This document shows, piece after piece, positions 1-7,057 of a stretch of DNA of 9,214 nt (the first letter of the stretch is position 1; each line of letters opens with the position of its first letter). Origin of the DNA: 38-11 sp927435965 (GTDB taxonomy: Bacteria; Bacillota; Clostridia; Tissierellales; Dethiosulfatibacteraceae); assembly GCA_927435965.1 (NCBI GenBank), contig CAKMKB010000166.1:1-9214 (forward strand), written 5' to 3'. The position numbers and the translations under genes are program-made. The notes beneath the pieces were generated by a model that saw only the letters and a list, made by a program, of their open reading frames with translations, made no database searches and had not been told where the DNA came from.

Positions 1-36
1 TAACAATCATTGATAATTAATAGGAGAGATAAAAAT

Positions 37-621
37 ATGAAATACTGTAAAATGCATGATCAACTGTCAAAGGTTGGAATTATTATGGGAAGTGAATCGG
101 ATTTAAAAGTAATGAAGAATGCCGCATTGATAATGGAAGAGCTATCAATACCATATGAAATTAAAGTTGTTTCCGCACATCGAACACCCGAAAGAATGTT
201 TGAGTATGCAAAATCTGCTCAAAGCAGAGGGTTAGAGGTTATCATTGCAGGTGCCGGCGGTGCAGCTCATCTGCCTGGCATGGTTGCATCTTTGACTCAA
301 CTTCCAGTAATTGGTGTTCCTGTTAAGCTTAAGGAGTTGGATGGATTAGATTCTTTGATGTCGATTGTACAAATGCCCGGTGGTGTTCCAGTAGCATCGG
401 TTGGAATTAATAACTCTAAAAATGCAGGACTTTTAGCTGCGAGGATATTAGCCATAAAAAATGATAATCTGTATAATAAATTAAATGAGAGATCTGAACA
501 AATCAAAGAAACACTTATATATGACTTGAATGAGAAACTTGAGGAGAGCTTGATTTCTGACGATATATCAACCCAATCAACAGGGTTCTTGGGTTCAGGT
601 GGCGTTTCAAACGCCATCTGA
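37..621 (+). CDS. purE: PurE, phosphoribosylaminoimidazole carboxylase catalytic subunit (N5-CAIR mutase), with extended C-terminus
   Basis: PurE makes 4-carboxy-5-aminoimidazole ribonucleotide in cytoplasmic de novo purine synthesis, in most bacteria by rearranging the N5-carboxy compound supplied by PurK. The protein is 194 residues long. Visible family motifs are GSESD (18-22), SAHRTPE (46-52, with the family's catalytic-site histidine at 48), the glycine-rich AGAGGAAHLPGM (71-82) and QMPGGVPVAS (112-121). The start at 37 is chosen because AGGAGAG lies 8 nt upstream; an in-frame TTG at 10 would place that site inside the gene. The family usually ends near residue 160-170. The extra tail, roughly residues 173-194, is low-complexity (Ser/Thr/Gly) and is encoded by a repeat (564-595) and a hairpin (592-624) that contains the TGA stop. 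No other pur gene follows, so it ends its transcription unit or stands alone. Whether it uses N5-CAIR or AIR plus CO2 cannot be decided here; purK is not in view. Confidence 0.96.
   Translation: MKYCKMHDQLSKVGIIMGSESDLKVMKNAALIMEELSIPYEIKVVSAHRTPERMFEYAKSAQSRGLEVIIAGAGGAAHLPGMVASLTQLPVIGVPVKLKELDGLDSLMSIVQMPGGVPVASVGINNSKNAGLLAARILAIKNDNLYNKLNERSEQIKETLIYDLNEKLEESLISDDISTQSTGFLGSGGVSNAI
564..595 (+). repeat. Repeat copy A, inside the 3' end of purE
   Basis: Positions 576-595 (core CAGGGTTCTTGGGTT) are identical to 7006-7025 in the kdd-kamA spacer, 20 of 20 bases. The similarity extends left: both copies begin TATATCAAC, but this copy carries 9 additional bases (573-581, CCAATCAAC, itself a near-duplication of the adjacent ATCAAC). 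Here it codes for about residues 176-187 of PurE and leads directly into the hairpin at 592-624. A 20-bp exact match is very unlikely by chance in 9 kb. The nature of the repeat is unknown. Confidence 0.75.
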
Positions 622-624
622 ACC
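592..624 (+). terminator. Strong 16-bp hairpin spanning the purE stop codon; possible terminator or 3'-end element
   Basis: The left arm GGTTCAGGTGGCGTTT (592-607) pairs with the right arm AAACGCCATCTGAACC (609-624), leaving one central base. All 16 positions pair, with a single G-U wobble. The purE TGA (619-621) lies inside the right arm. A T5 run occurs only at 641-645, some 16 nt past the stem, so this is not a textbook intrinsic terminator. On the minus strand no T run follows it either. It could stabilise a 3' end, act as a bidirectional barrier between converging purE and kamE transcripts, or be part of a mobile palindromic element. The fold is certain from the sequence; the function is inferred. 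Confidence 0.5.
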
Positions 625-673
625 TTAGAAACCGTTAGTGTTTTTAGAGTTGCTTTAGAAAGTGGGATGGCTT

Positions 674-715
674 GTTACTTGCATGATTATCATGGTAACT
701 ATAATTGTGTTTTTT
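674..715 (+). terminator. Weak hairpin plus T6 run between convergent purE and kamE
   Basis: GTTAC (674-678) pairs with GTAAC (695-699), and CATGAT (682-687) pairs with ATCATG (689-694), with a 3-nt bulge TTG on the left. A T6 run follows at 710-715, ten bases past the stem. The stem is AT-rich and the T run is distant, so termination of purE transcripts here is only possible. On the minus strand there is no T run after the stem, so it is not a good kamE terminator. Confidence 0.3.
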
Positions 716-750
716 ACTATGTAATAGCATAATGCATTCTTGGCGTTGTT

Positions 751-1506
751 CTATACTAGTTTTCGCTCAACCATCTGTTTGACTATAAATGTAGCCACAT
801 GATTAGCGAAGGATCCCGGACCAAAACCAGCATCATAACCTAATTCCTGAGCCAATTCATGTGAAAGTCGAGGACCTCCTGCGACCAATACAATTTTATC
901 TCTGATTCCCTCGGCTTCAATCATCTCTACCAGCTGGGTGAGATTTGGAATATGAACATCCTTCTGGGTCACTACCTGAGAAACGAGAATCGCATCTGCA
1001 TTGAGCTCGATTGCTTTCGCAACAAGATCCTCATTAACCACTTGACTACCAAGATTGATGGCCTCTATTCCTTTATATCTTTCCAGTCCGTAGTGTCCAT
1101 CAAAACCCTTCATGTTCATAATGGCATCTATACCGACGGTATGAGCGTCACTACCTGTGCAGGCTCCAATGATAACTACGTCTCTTTTGATGTTTTCTTC
1201 AATATACTGCTCAACGCCTTCCTTATCCATAAACTCCAAATCTACTTTTGGTACTTCTATGACAGAGTAGTCTACAGTATGGCTGCAATTGCCGTACATG
1301 ATGAAGAATGTGTAACCAACACCCAGATCATGAGAATGGACAACACTTGCCTCTGACAATCCCATCTTTCTAGCTAGTTGCTTTGCGGCTTCATCTGCTT
1401 CATCTCCCTTAGGCACAGGGAGTGTAAAGCTTAGTTGCATTTTCCCATCGTTCAGTGTGTCCCCATAGGGTTTTATTTTAGTCAGATCAACTTTACCTAA
1501 AGACAT
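751..1506 (-). CDS. kamE: Lysine 5,6-aminomutase beta subunit (B12- and PLP-binding)
   Basis: This is the small, cobalamin-carrying subunit of the adenosylcobalamin- and PLP-dependent lysine 5,6-aminomutase (EC 5.4.3.3). With KamD it moves the terminal amino group of L-beta-lysine to carbon 5, giving 3,5-diaminohexanoate. The protein has 251 residues. The B12 motif DxHxxG is present as DAHTVG (120-125), so His122 is the expected lower axial cobalt ligand. Lys133 lies 11 residues after it, the same spacing as the His133/Lys144 pair known for the Acetoanaerobium (Clostridium) sticklandii enzyme, where the lysine forms the PLP aldimine. The remaining B12-fold signatures are Ser176 (LVSQVV) and Gly210-Gly211 (VAGGPR). 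About 100 N-terminal residues form the dimerisation and PLP-contacting part. Its ATG overlaps the kamD TAA by one base (TAATG), with a strong GGAGGTGA site inside the end of kamD, so translation is probably coupled. It is the last gene of the operon and converges on purE. Confidence 0.96.
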   Translation of the reverse strand: MSLGKVDLTKIKPYGDTLNDGKMQLSFTLPVPKGDEADEAAKQLARKMGLSEASVVHSHDLGVGYTFFIMYGNCSHTVDYSVIEVPKVDLEFMDKEGVEQYIEENIKRDVVIIGACTGSDAHTVGIDAIMNMKGFDGHYGLERYKGIEAINLGSQVVNEDLVAKAIELNADAILVSQVVTQKDVHIPNLTQLVEMIEAEGIRDKIVLVAGGPRLSHELAQELGYDAGFGPGSFANHVATFIVKQMVERKLV

Positions 1507-3068
1507 TATTTGTCACCTCCAAGCATCAATTCGATAAATGGATTAAAATAGTTTTCGGATTTCTCAACCACGCCTCTCAATCCTTTTCCACCTTCAAATG
1601 CCCTTTTTACACCACCGAATTTACCCTTTTCGATAGTGGCGAAAATACCTTCTTTTTCTATATCAATAAGCATTTTTTCAGCATCAGCCAAAACAGACTG
1701 GGCTCTTTTCTGAATCATGCCATCCTGCTTAAACTCAATCTCTTCTCCCAGATCTCTAGCATTATTAAAGATGTATTGTGCATTCTCTATGGATAGCATC
1801 CTGTCATGGAGCAATGGTGTATGGATTGCTTCAGTCAACATCCCCAATAATTGTATTCCCTGTCCAGTCCAGATAGAAATGAGATTGAACAGTGTATCCT
1901 GGACATGTCCTCTGAAAATATTGCCTGTCATAAATTTAGTCGGTGGCATGTATTTAAGAGGCGCTTTCGGAAAGATTTCCCTAGTCATCTGGGCTTGTGC
2001 CAGTTCCAGCAAAAATCCGTTCTCCAGCTTTGGATTCATCTCAAAGGCATGTCCCAATCCCATCTGTTCTTCAGGTATTCCAGCTAAAAGCGCGTATTGC
2101 TCATTGATAAACTGGGAGGCCAAAACAGTATGTGCCTCTTCAACAGCATCTGCCGTTGTCAAATAGTTGTCCTCACCTGTGTTGATGATGATGCCGGCAT
2201 AACCGTTGATAACTCTTGAAAAGAATTGGTCGATAATGGTCCTTTGCATGTTTATGTCCCTGAACAGTATGCCATATAAGGCGTCATTCAGCATGACATC
2301 CAGCCTTTCCAGAGCACCCATTGCGGCAATCTCAGGCATACACAGTCCGGAGCAGTAGTTGCATAGTCGGATATATCTACCGACATCTTTGCCAACCTCA
2401 TCCAAGGCCTCGCGCATTAGTCTGAAATTTTCCTGTGTTGCATAGGTTCCGCCAAATCCCTCAGTAGTGGGTCCAAATGGAACATAATCAAGTAGACTTT
2501 GAGCTGTGGTTCTGATAACAGCTATGACATCTGCTCCTTGTCTTGCGGCAGCCTGTGCCTGAACAATGTCTTCATAAATGTTTCCTGATGCCACTATGAC
2601 GTATAGATAAGGCTTTTTTCCTTCTCCTACATTCTCTATGAAGTCTTCTCTGATTTTCCTGTTTTGCTTAATGCCAGCGGCTGTTTTTTCAGCGATTTCA
2701 CGAACTGTCTTGTATATCTTGTCTTTGTCCGCTATCGGCAGTTTGGTCAGGTCAATTTCACCTGTGTTCACCTTTTCTGCTATCTCCTGGGGTGATAAAC
2801 CTGTATTAACTATGGCATTTCCAATCCAGAATGCCGCCCCCTGTGACAATCCCCCACCATCTCTGATATTGTCTATGACAACATTCGGCAATGGTTTTTC
2901 AATTTCGTCTACACCGTCTATCCCTAGCAACCTCGCAACTGTACGCTCTACTGTTACGGTTGTATTCTTGTCTATAAATCCTTGCGTCTCTCGGGCTATA
3001 TTTCTCGCTGCTGTTCTTGCTCTCTCAATGACTTCAGGATTCAGACCCAATTTGCTATTCAATAACAT
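1506..3068 (-). CDS. kamD: Lysine 5,6-aminomutase alpha subunit
   Basis: This is the large catalytic subunit that forms the TIM barrel over the cobalamin and PLP held by KamE (EC 5.4.3.3). With the ATG at 3068 it has 520 residues, the usual length for the family. Strongly conserved family blocks are LLYVIVASGNIYEDI-like (here LYVIVASGNIYEDI), ADVIAVIRTTAQSLLDYVP, TTEGFGGTYATQENFRLM, RLCNYCSGLCMPEIAAMGA, INTGEDNYLTTADA, and the C-terminal GGVKR and NYFNPFIELML. The start needs care. A GTG at 3071 directly precedes the ATG at 3068. The AAGGGA site is close to both, and the ATG, which overlaps the kamC TGA as TGATG, has the better spacing. The stop overlaps the kamE start by one base. The tight overlaps on both sides suggest coupled, stoichiometric synthesis with KamC and KamE. 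No truncation or frameshift is seen. Confidence 0.97.
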   Translation of the reverse strand: MLLNSKLGLNPEVIERARTAARNIARETQGFIDKNTTVTVERTVARLLGIDGVDEIEKPLPNVVIDNIRDGGGLSQGAAFWIGNAIVNTGLSPQEIAEKVNTGEIDLTKLPIADKDKIYKTVREIAEKTAAGIKQNRKIREDFIENVGEGKKPYLYVIVASGNIYEDIVQAQAAARQGADVIAVIRTTAQSLLDYVPFGPTTEGFGGTYATQENFRLMREALDEVGKDVGRYIRLCNYCSGLCMPEIAAMGALERLDVMLNDALYGILFRDINMQRTIIDQFFSRVINGYAGIIINTGEDNYLTTADAVEEAHTVLASQFINEQYALLAGIPEEQMGLGHAFEMNPKLENGFLLELAQAQMTREIFPKAPLKYMPPTKFMTGNIFRGHVQDTLFNLISIWTGQGIQLLGMLTEAIHTPLLHDRMLSIENAQYIFNNARDLGEEIEFKQDGMIQKRAQSVLADAEKMLIDIEKEGIFATIEKGKFGGVKRAFEGGKGLRGVVEKSENYFNPFIELMLGGDK

Positions 3069-4681
3069 CACTTCCCTTCAATATATTTTTTTGCTTGATC
3101 CACAATTTCCTTTTGCATTCCCATCAGCTCTGCAATATTGATGGCATCTTTAGGAACCTCATCGTAATCCTCTGCCGGAATCAAGTGATAATCCATGTTA
3201 TCTGTTATGATATCCATCCCCTTACCCGGGTTTTCCAAAAGCTCCTGTTCCAATTTCTTCAAATCTATTTTCTTAAGCCCCGCTACTTGAAGCTTTTGAA
3301 CTTCTTGACTTGCGGCTTTGTCAAAATGTGTCGTGATGACTGAAATCGAATTCTTATCCGACAGATAGCCAACGATACTTTTTGTTATGGCAAATCCTTC
3401 TACCGGATTTGTCCCTCCAGCCAACTCGTCTATGAGTATGAGGCATCTGTCATTTACATTTTTAAAGGCCTCTGTGAGATTTTGGATTTCAGCTCCAAAT
3501 GTTGATAAGCCCTTCTCCACTGACTGCTCGTCACCAATGGAAACGAAAATCTTGCCGGATAAACCTATGGTACATGCCTCTGCTGGCACATAAAGCCCTA
3601 ACGCAGTAGCACAGGCAATCTGTCCAATCATTTTCAGGGTGACTGTCTTCCCCCCCATATTGGCACCTGTTATTGATGTTGCAGGTCTGTCCAATTTGAT
3701 GGATACAGCTGTATAGCTTTTATTTTTCTTAGTCAGTACCTCTTCAGTTTTCAGGTGTCTTCCATTGATTATCTCTATTCTGTGCTCTTTGATAATGGTT
3801 GGCGGTCTCGAATCGGTTGTTTTAGCCTGTCTCAATTTAGCCAAAATTAAATCTATTTTACCTACAGCACTGAAATTGTTTCTGAATTTTCCACTTCTTA
3901 TACCGACTTCTTTGGACAAATATTTCAATACTTCGTATTCCTCATCCTCTTCACGAGCTTTGAGATTATTTATCTGAACATCAAGCTTATACAACTCATC
4001 TGTGTTCTTGATGCTGTATACGATCTGTGAAATAGTTTGGTCGGAGCAGTAGAGCCTTTTGTCTTCATCCATCATTCGGATGAGATCTTCTTCTGATTTA
4101 TTGAGATAAATATCACCCTTTAAACTTAGTTTAACATTGTAGCTCTCTTGAATCTCGTCTTTGATTTCTTTCTTTATTTTTTTGATTAAATGGCTTACTT
4201 GCGTTTTTTCGGCTCTTATTTGCTTTAGCTTTTCTGAATATTCATCATAGATATAGAATGTATTCAGCTTTTCTCCTGCCGGATCCAGAAGCTCAATCAC
4301 ATCTATCATTCTTTCAATTCTTATGTCATCATAAAATTTATTGTCTCTAAAAGTCTTATAAACCCGCATGGTATGCAAGACGAAATTCTTTATCTCAAAT
4401 AGCTCAACAGCTGTCAGGACCTCCCCTGATTCCGCTCTTTTAACTGATTCGGTGATATCTTTGACATGGTTTAGCATGGAAATCACGTCCCTATCCAGAT
4501 AATAATTATCCAGATAAGCCATCAGATTGTACTCCGTCTTCAACAAATCCTCTTGCCCGGGTTTGTATATAGGCATCTCTTTCTTTTTAGCTGTGCCATA
4601 AGGAGAAAGAGGTGTTATTTTGTTGAGCAATGTATTTATACCTATCTTGTCCTGTGAATTTTTATCAATGAAAGATTCCAT
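3068..4681 (-). CDS. kamC: KamC, MutS-like ATPase of the lysine 5,6-aminomutase reactivase
   Basis: The 537-residue protein has a MutS-type ABC ATPase domain at its C-terminus. Walker A is TGANMGGKT (338-346), close to the GPNMGGK of MutS; the STFGAEIQ segment (393-400) matches the MutS STF motif; Walker B is LILIDEL (414-420), followed by AGGTNP; and TTHFD (450-454) carries the switch histidine. Residues 150-250 are charged and helix-rich, resembling the MutS lever/coiled-coil. The DNA mismatch-recognition domain of MutS is absent. In lysine-fermenting Clostridia and Fusobacteria this protein is the ATPase of the KamB-KamC pair that restores 5,6-aminomutase after its cobalamin is damaged or lost. 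That role comes from family knowledge and gene order, not from the motifs. Its ATG directly abuts the kamB TAG (TAGATG) with GGAGGTG upstream, and its TGA overlaps the kamD ATG. Its position between kamB and kamD argues against a DNA-repair role. Confidence 0.92.
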   Translation of the reverse strand: MESFIDKNSQDKIGINTLLNKITPLSPYGTAKKKEMPIYKPGQEDLLKTEYNLMAYLDNYYLDRDVISMLNHVKDITESVKRAESGEVLTAVELFEIKNFVLHTMRVYKTFRDNKFYDDIRIERMIDVIELLDPAGEKLNTFYIYDEYSEKLKQIRAEKTQVSHLIKKIKKEIKDEIQESYNVKLSLKGDIYLNKSEEDLIRMMDEDKRLYCSDQTISQIVYSIKNTDELYKLDVQINNLKAREEDEEYEVLKYLSKEVGIRSGKFRNNFSAVGKIDLILAKLRQAKTTDSRPPTIIKEHRIEIINGRHLKTEEVLTKKNKSYTAVSIKLDRPATSITGANMGGKTVTLKMIGQIACATALGLYVPAEACTIGLSGKIFVSIGDEQSVEKGLSTFGAEIQNLTEAFKNVNDRCLILIDELAGGTNPVEGFAITKSIVGYLSDKNSISVITTHFDKAASQEVQKLQVAGLKKIDLKKLEQELLENPGKGMDIITDNMDYHLIPAEDYDEVPKDAINIAELMGMQKEIVDQAKKYIEGK

Positions 4682-5698
4682 CTATACACCTCCACCCAAC
4701 ACATCTATTACCTTGATTAGTCCCACCTCTTCCCCAATCATCCTGACTAACTCATCACTTGGAAAGCTATATCCAAATGGTGCTGTCGGGTTGACTGTTA
4801 TAGCCTCAACCCTGATGGGGTTCAGAACTTCAAGTCTCAATCCCTTTTTCTTCAGGCTGTTAAAACTATAATAATCAGAAAATACTTGGGTTCCATCATC
4901 AATCAAAATGATGAAGTTGGACTTTCCGAATATCAGATCTTTTAGCATGGACGTTGTAACTGCTCCGGATAAATAGATGTATCTGGTCTTTTCATCTGCC
5001 ATTGATGTCAGTGTTCGACCCTGTCCAAGGCTCGTTTTGATTTTGGGATAAGTCAGATGATATTCATCGTCTATGATACAGGTTCTGTTCAACTGGTCTT
5101 TAAGTCTGATTAGCTCCAAATCCTTAGTGCCTGGCAGCATGAACACAGAAGCATAATAGGCCGTCTGTGACACCACTTTTTTAATATCTCGACTTAGCAC
5201 GGCTCCTGTTGCGATTATGCAGGCATCTGTTATGCGGGGAGAGGCAACGGCTTTTCTGTCGATGGCTCCGTCAATGACAACCAAGTCTACCCCATAGCCA
5301 AGCATTTTTTCTTTGACTAAAAGTGTGTCAGATGCGTTTGAAGGCCCAGCAAGTTGAACATTGCCTTCTTCTTTGACTCTGCACAGCACGATATTGCCAA
5401 GAGGGCTTGTGAATTCTGTTGTCTCCAGAATCTCAAGCCCTGCATCTCCAATTTCCAGCATGGATATGGCTGTTGCTATAATGGTATCTTCACCGACAAA
5501 TATAGCCGGTTTATCTGTCTCGGTAACTAGGTCCAGCCTCTCGCCGTCTCTGCCGGTTGAGGTCAGACCCAATATAATATTTGAATCGTAGGCTTGTTCT
5601 ATAAGATAATTCAAGGTCACAGTTTTACCTGCATTCTTGGCGAGTCCAATAATCGATACAGAATTGTATTTCTGATTCAACTCTTCAATTAATCTCAT
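4682..5698 (-). CDS. kamB: KamB, P-loop subunit of the lysine 5,6-aminomutase reactivase
   Basis: The 338-residue protein begins with a P-loop, GLAKNAGKT (18-26), preceded by a hydrophobic strand (SVSII). A second hydrophobic strand ending in acid, VDLVVIDGAIDRK (about 137-149), is a plausible Walker B, so the N-terminal half looks like a P-loop NTPase. It follows kamA by 30 nt and is fused head-to-tail to kamC with no gap. In characterised lysine operons the gene in this place encodes the partner of KamC in reactivating lysine 5,6-aminomutase; which of the two drives cofactor exchange cannot be read from the sequence. The start is supported by GAGGAG 7 nt upstream. No membrane segment or signal peptide is visible, so it should be cytoplasmic. 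The assignment rests on gene order, length and P-loop, and is good at the family level. Confidence 0.9.
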   Translation of the reverse strand: MRLIEELNQKYNSVSIIGLAKNAGKTVTLNYLIEQAYDSNIILGLTSTGRDGERLDLVTETDKPAIFVGEDTIIATAISMLEIGDAGLEILETTEFTSPLGNIVLCRVKEEGNVQLAGPSNASDTLLVKEKMLGYGVDLVVIDGAIDRKAVASPRITDACIIATGAVLSRDIKKVVSQTAYYASVFMLPGTKDLELIRLKDQLNRTCIIDDEYHLTYPKIKTSLGQGRTLTSMADEKTRYIYLSGAVTTSMLKDLIFGKSNFIILIDDGTQVFSDYYSFNSLKKKGLRLEVLNPIRVEAITVNPTAPFGYSFPSDELVRMIGEEVGLIKVIDVLGGGV

Positions 5699-5728
5699 AG
5701 AATACTCCTCGTGTTTACTCCAATAGTC

Positions 5729-6979
5729 TTACTTGTTACGCTCATTTCTGTCAAGATGGGTCGGTTCGAGATTCAATCTCTCTCCTGCCAGCAGTGAGGC
5801 AACTCCTGTCAGATGGCTTTTCTTCTTGCCTTTACACACATCACAAACACAATCGATATCAGAAAGAGTGCTAGGCTCAGTGTAGGTTGTGATGACACCC
5901 TCGTAGTTTCTGAGAATCAGTCTATGTGGTGATCTGGATATGACATAATCCGGCATAACAGGTATTTTCCCGCCACCACCTGGTGCATCTACCACAAATG
6001 TTGGAACAGCATAACCAGAAGTATGTCCTCTAAGACCTTCAATGATTTCTATACCCTTGGCTATTGATGTCCTGAAATGCTCAATACCAAGTGACAGGTC
6101 ACATTGATAGATATAGTAAGGTCTAACCCTGTTTTTCACCAGTTCATGCATTAGATTTTTGGTAACGTGAACACAGTCATTAACGCCCCTCAGTAATACC
6201 GATTGATTCCCTAAAGGTATTCCCGCATCTGCCAACTTTCTGCAGGCTTCTCTTGTCTCGTCAGTCATCTCTTTCGGATGATTGAAATGAGTGTTTAACC
6301 ATATCGGATGGTATTTTTTCAACATATTGACCAAATCATCTGTGATTCTTTGTGGGCAAACTACAGGTGTTCTAGACCCGATTCTGATGATTTCAACATG
6401 GGGTATCTCTCTCAATCTCTTGATTATGTATTCTAATCTATCATCAGAAATCAAAAGTGCATCTCCTCCAGATAGCAGTACGTCTCTTACCTGAGGTGTA
6501 TTTCTGATGTATTCGATTGCCTTGTCAATTTTTTCGGTCGGTACAGCATGGTCAGCTTGCCCTGCGAATCTTCTCCTGGTACAATGTCTACAGTACATAG
6601 AGCATTGATCTGTCAGGAGCATTAGCACTCTGTCAGGATATCTGTGTGTCAACCCTGGTGTCGGAGAGTCCTCGTCTTCGTGTAGGGGGTCCAACATATC
6701 CGCATCACTGACGTGAGTTTCTGCGATTGTAGGCACCGCCTGCATCCGGATTGGACATCTATGGTCGTCCTTGTCCATCTGTGCAGCAAAATAAGGTGTA
6801 ATCCCCAGTCTGAATTTCTGAAGAACCTTGTTGATGTCATCCTCTTCCTGTGGTGTGATATTGATGATTTTTTTCAACTTTTCAACATTGTTTATTCTAT
6901 TCCTTACCTGCCATTTCCAATCGTCCCATTCCTTTGGTGTCACATCTTTATATAGTTCTATTTCATTATAATAGGCCAT
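5729..6979 (-). CDS. kamA: Lysine 2,3-aminomutase, radical SAM/PLP enzyme
   Basis: KamA interconverts L-lysine and L-beta-lysine (EC 5.4.3.2), the first step of lysine fermentation. The protein is 416 residues, the same length as the Clostridium subterminale enzyme, and its key residues sit one position later. The radical SAM cluster motif CxxxCxxC is Cys126/130/133 in CSMYCRHC. GGD (171-173) is the SAM-binding glycine motif. PGGGGK (333-338) carries the PLP lysine, Lys338. Asp294 and Asp331 match the two aspartates that hold the lysine substrate. Cys269 with CxCxxC at 377/379/382 matches the zinc site. These residues separate it from EpmB-type homologues, which lack the long C-terminal zinc region. 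AAGGAG stands 9 nt before the ATG. The gene follows kdd after a 78-nt spacer that holds a repeat, the widest gap in the operon. Confidence 0.97.
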   Translation of the reverse strand: MAYYNEIELYKDVTPKEWDDWKWQVRNRINNVEKLKKIINITPQEEDDINKVLQKFRLGITPYFAAQMDKDDHRCPIRMQAVPTIAETHVSDADMLDPLHEDEDSPTPGLTHRYPDRVLMLLTDQCSMYCRHCTRRRFAGQADHAVPTEKIDKAIEYIRNTPQVRDVLLSGGDALLISDDRLEYIIKRLREIPHVEIIRIGSRTPVVCPQRITDDLVNMLKKYHPIWLNTHFNHPKEMTDETREACRKLADAGIPLGNQSVLLRGVNDCVHVTKNLMHELVKNRVRPYYIYQCDLSLGIEHFRTSIAKGIEIIEGLRGHTSGYAVPTFVVDAPGGGGKIPVMPDYVISRSPHRLILRNYEGVITTYTEPSTLSDIDCVCDVCKGKKKSHLTGVASLLAGERLNLEPTHLDRNERNK

Positions 6980-7002
6980 TTCTTTATTCTCCTTTTTACT
7001 CT

Positions 7003-7025
7003 TATATCAACAGGGTTCTTGGGTT
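7003..7025 (+). repeat. Repeat copy B, in the kdd-kamA spacer
   Basis: This is the second copy of the element found in the purE tail: 7006-7025 equals 576-595 exactly, and TATATCAAC at its left end is also shared once the 9-base insertion of copy A is removed. Here it is noncoding, lies in the 78-nt gap between kdd and kamA, and is not followed by the large hairpin. Read on the minus (transcribed) strand it is AACCCAAGAACCCTGTTGAT, ending 9 nt before the AAGGAG of kamA. It may be a residue of a mobile repeat, an RNA-processing site or a regulatory site; the sequence does not decide. Confidence 0.7.
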
Positions 7026-7057
7026 GTATAAATAGAAATTTCCCTTAAAACTGTCTG

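Noticed and set aside
10..36. Upstream TTG start for purE
   Set aside because: It would place the AGGAGAG ribosome binding site inside the gene, and the added residues are not like PurE.
297..617. Minus-strand open frame opposite purE
   Set aside because: It is fully antisense to purE, and its start lies in the hairpin's right arm with no ribosome binding site.
952..1356. Open frames on the + strand opposite kamE, kamD, kamC, kamA and kdd
   Set aside because: They lie antisense to well-conserved genes, lack ribosome binding sites and show no recognisable protein features; they are shadows.
3069..3071. GTG at 3071 as the start of kamD
   Set aside because: The ATG directly after it overlaps the kamC stop and has better spacing from AAGGGA; GTG remains possible but changes only one residue.
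3581..3600. TGGCAC at about 3585 as another sigma-54 promoter
   Set aside because: No TTGC follows at the required spacing, and it lies inside kamC on the opposite strand.
3068..4681. kamC read as MutS2 or a mismatch-repair gene
   Set aside because: It lacks the mismatch-recognition domain and the C-terminal Smr domain, and is embedded between kamB and kamD with overlapping ends.
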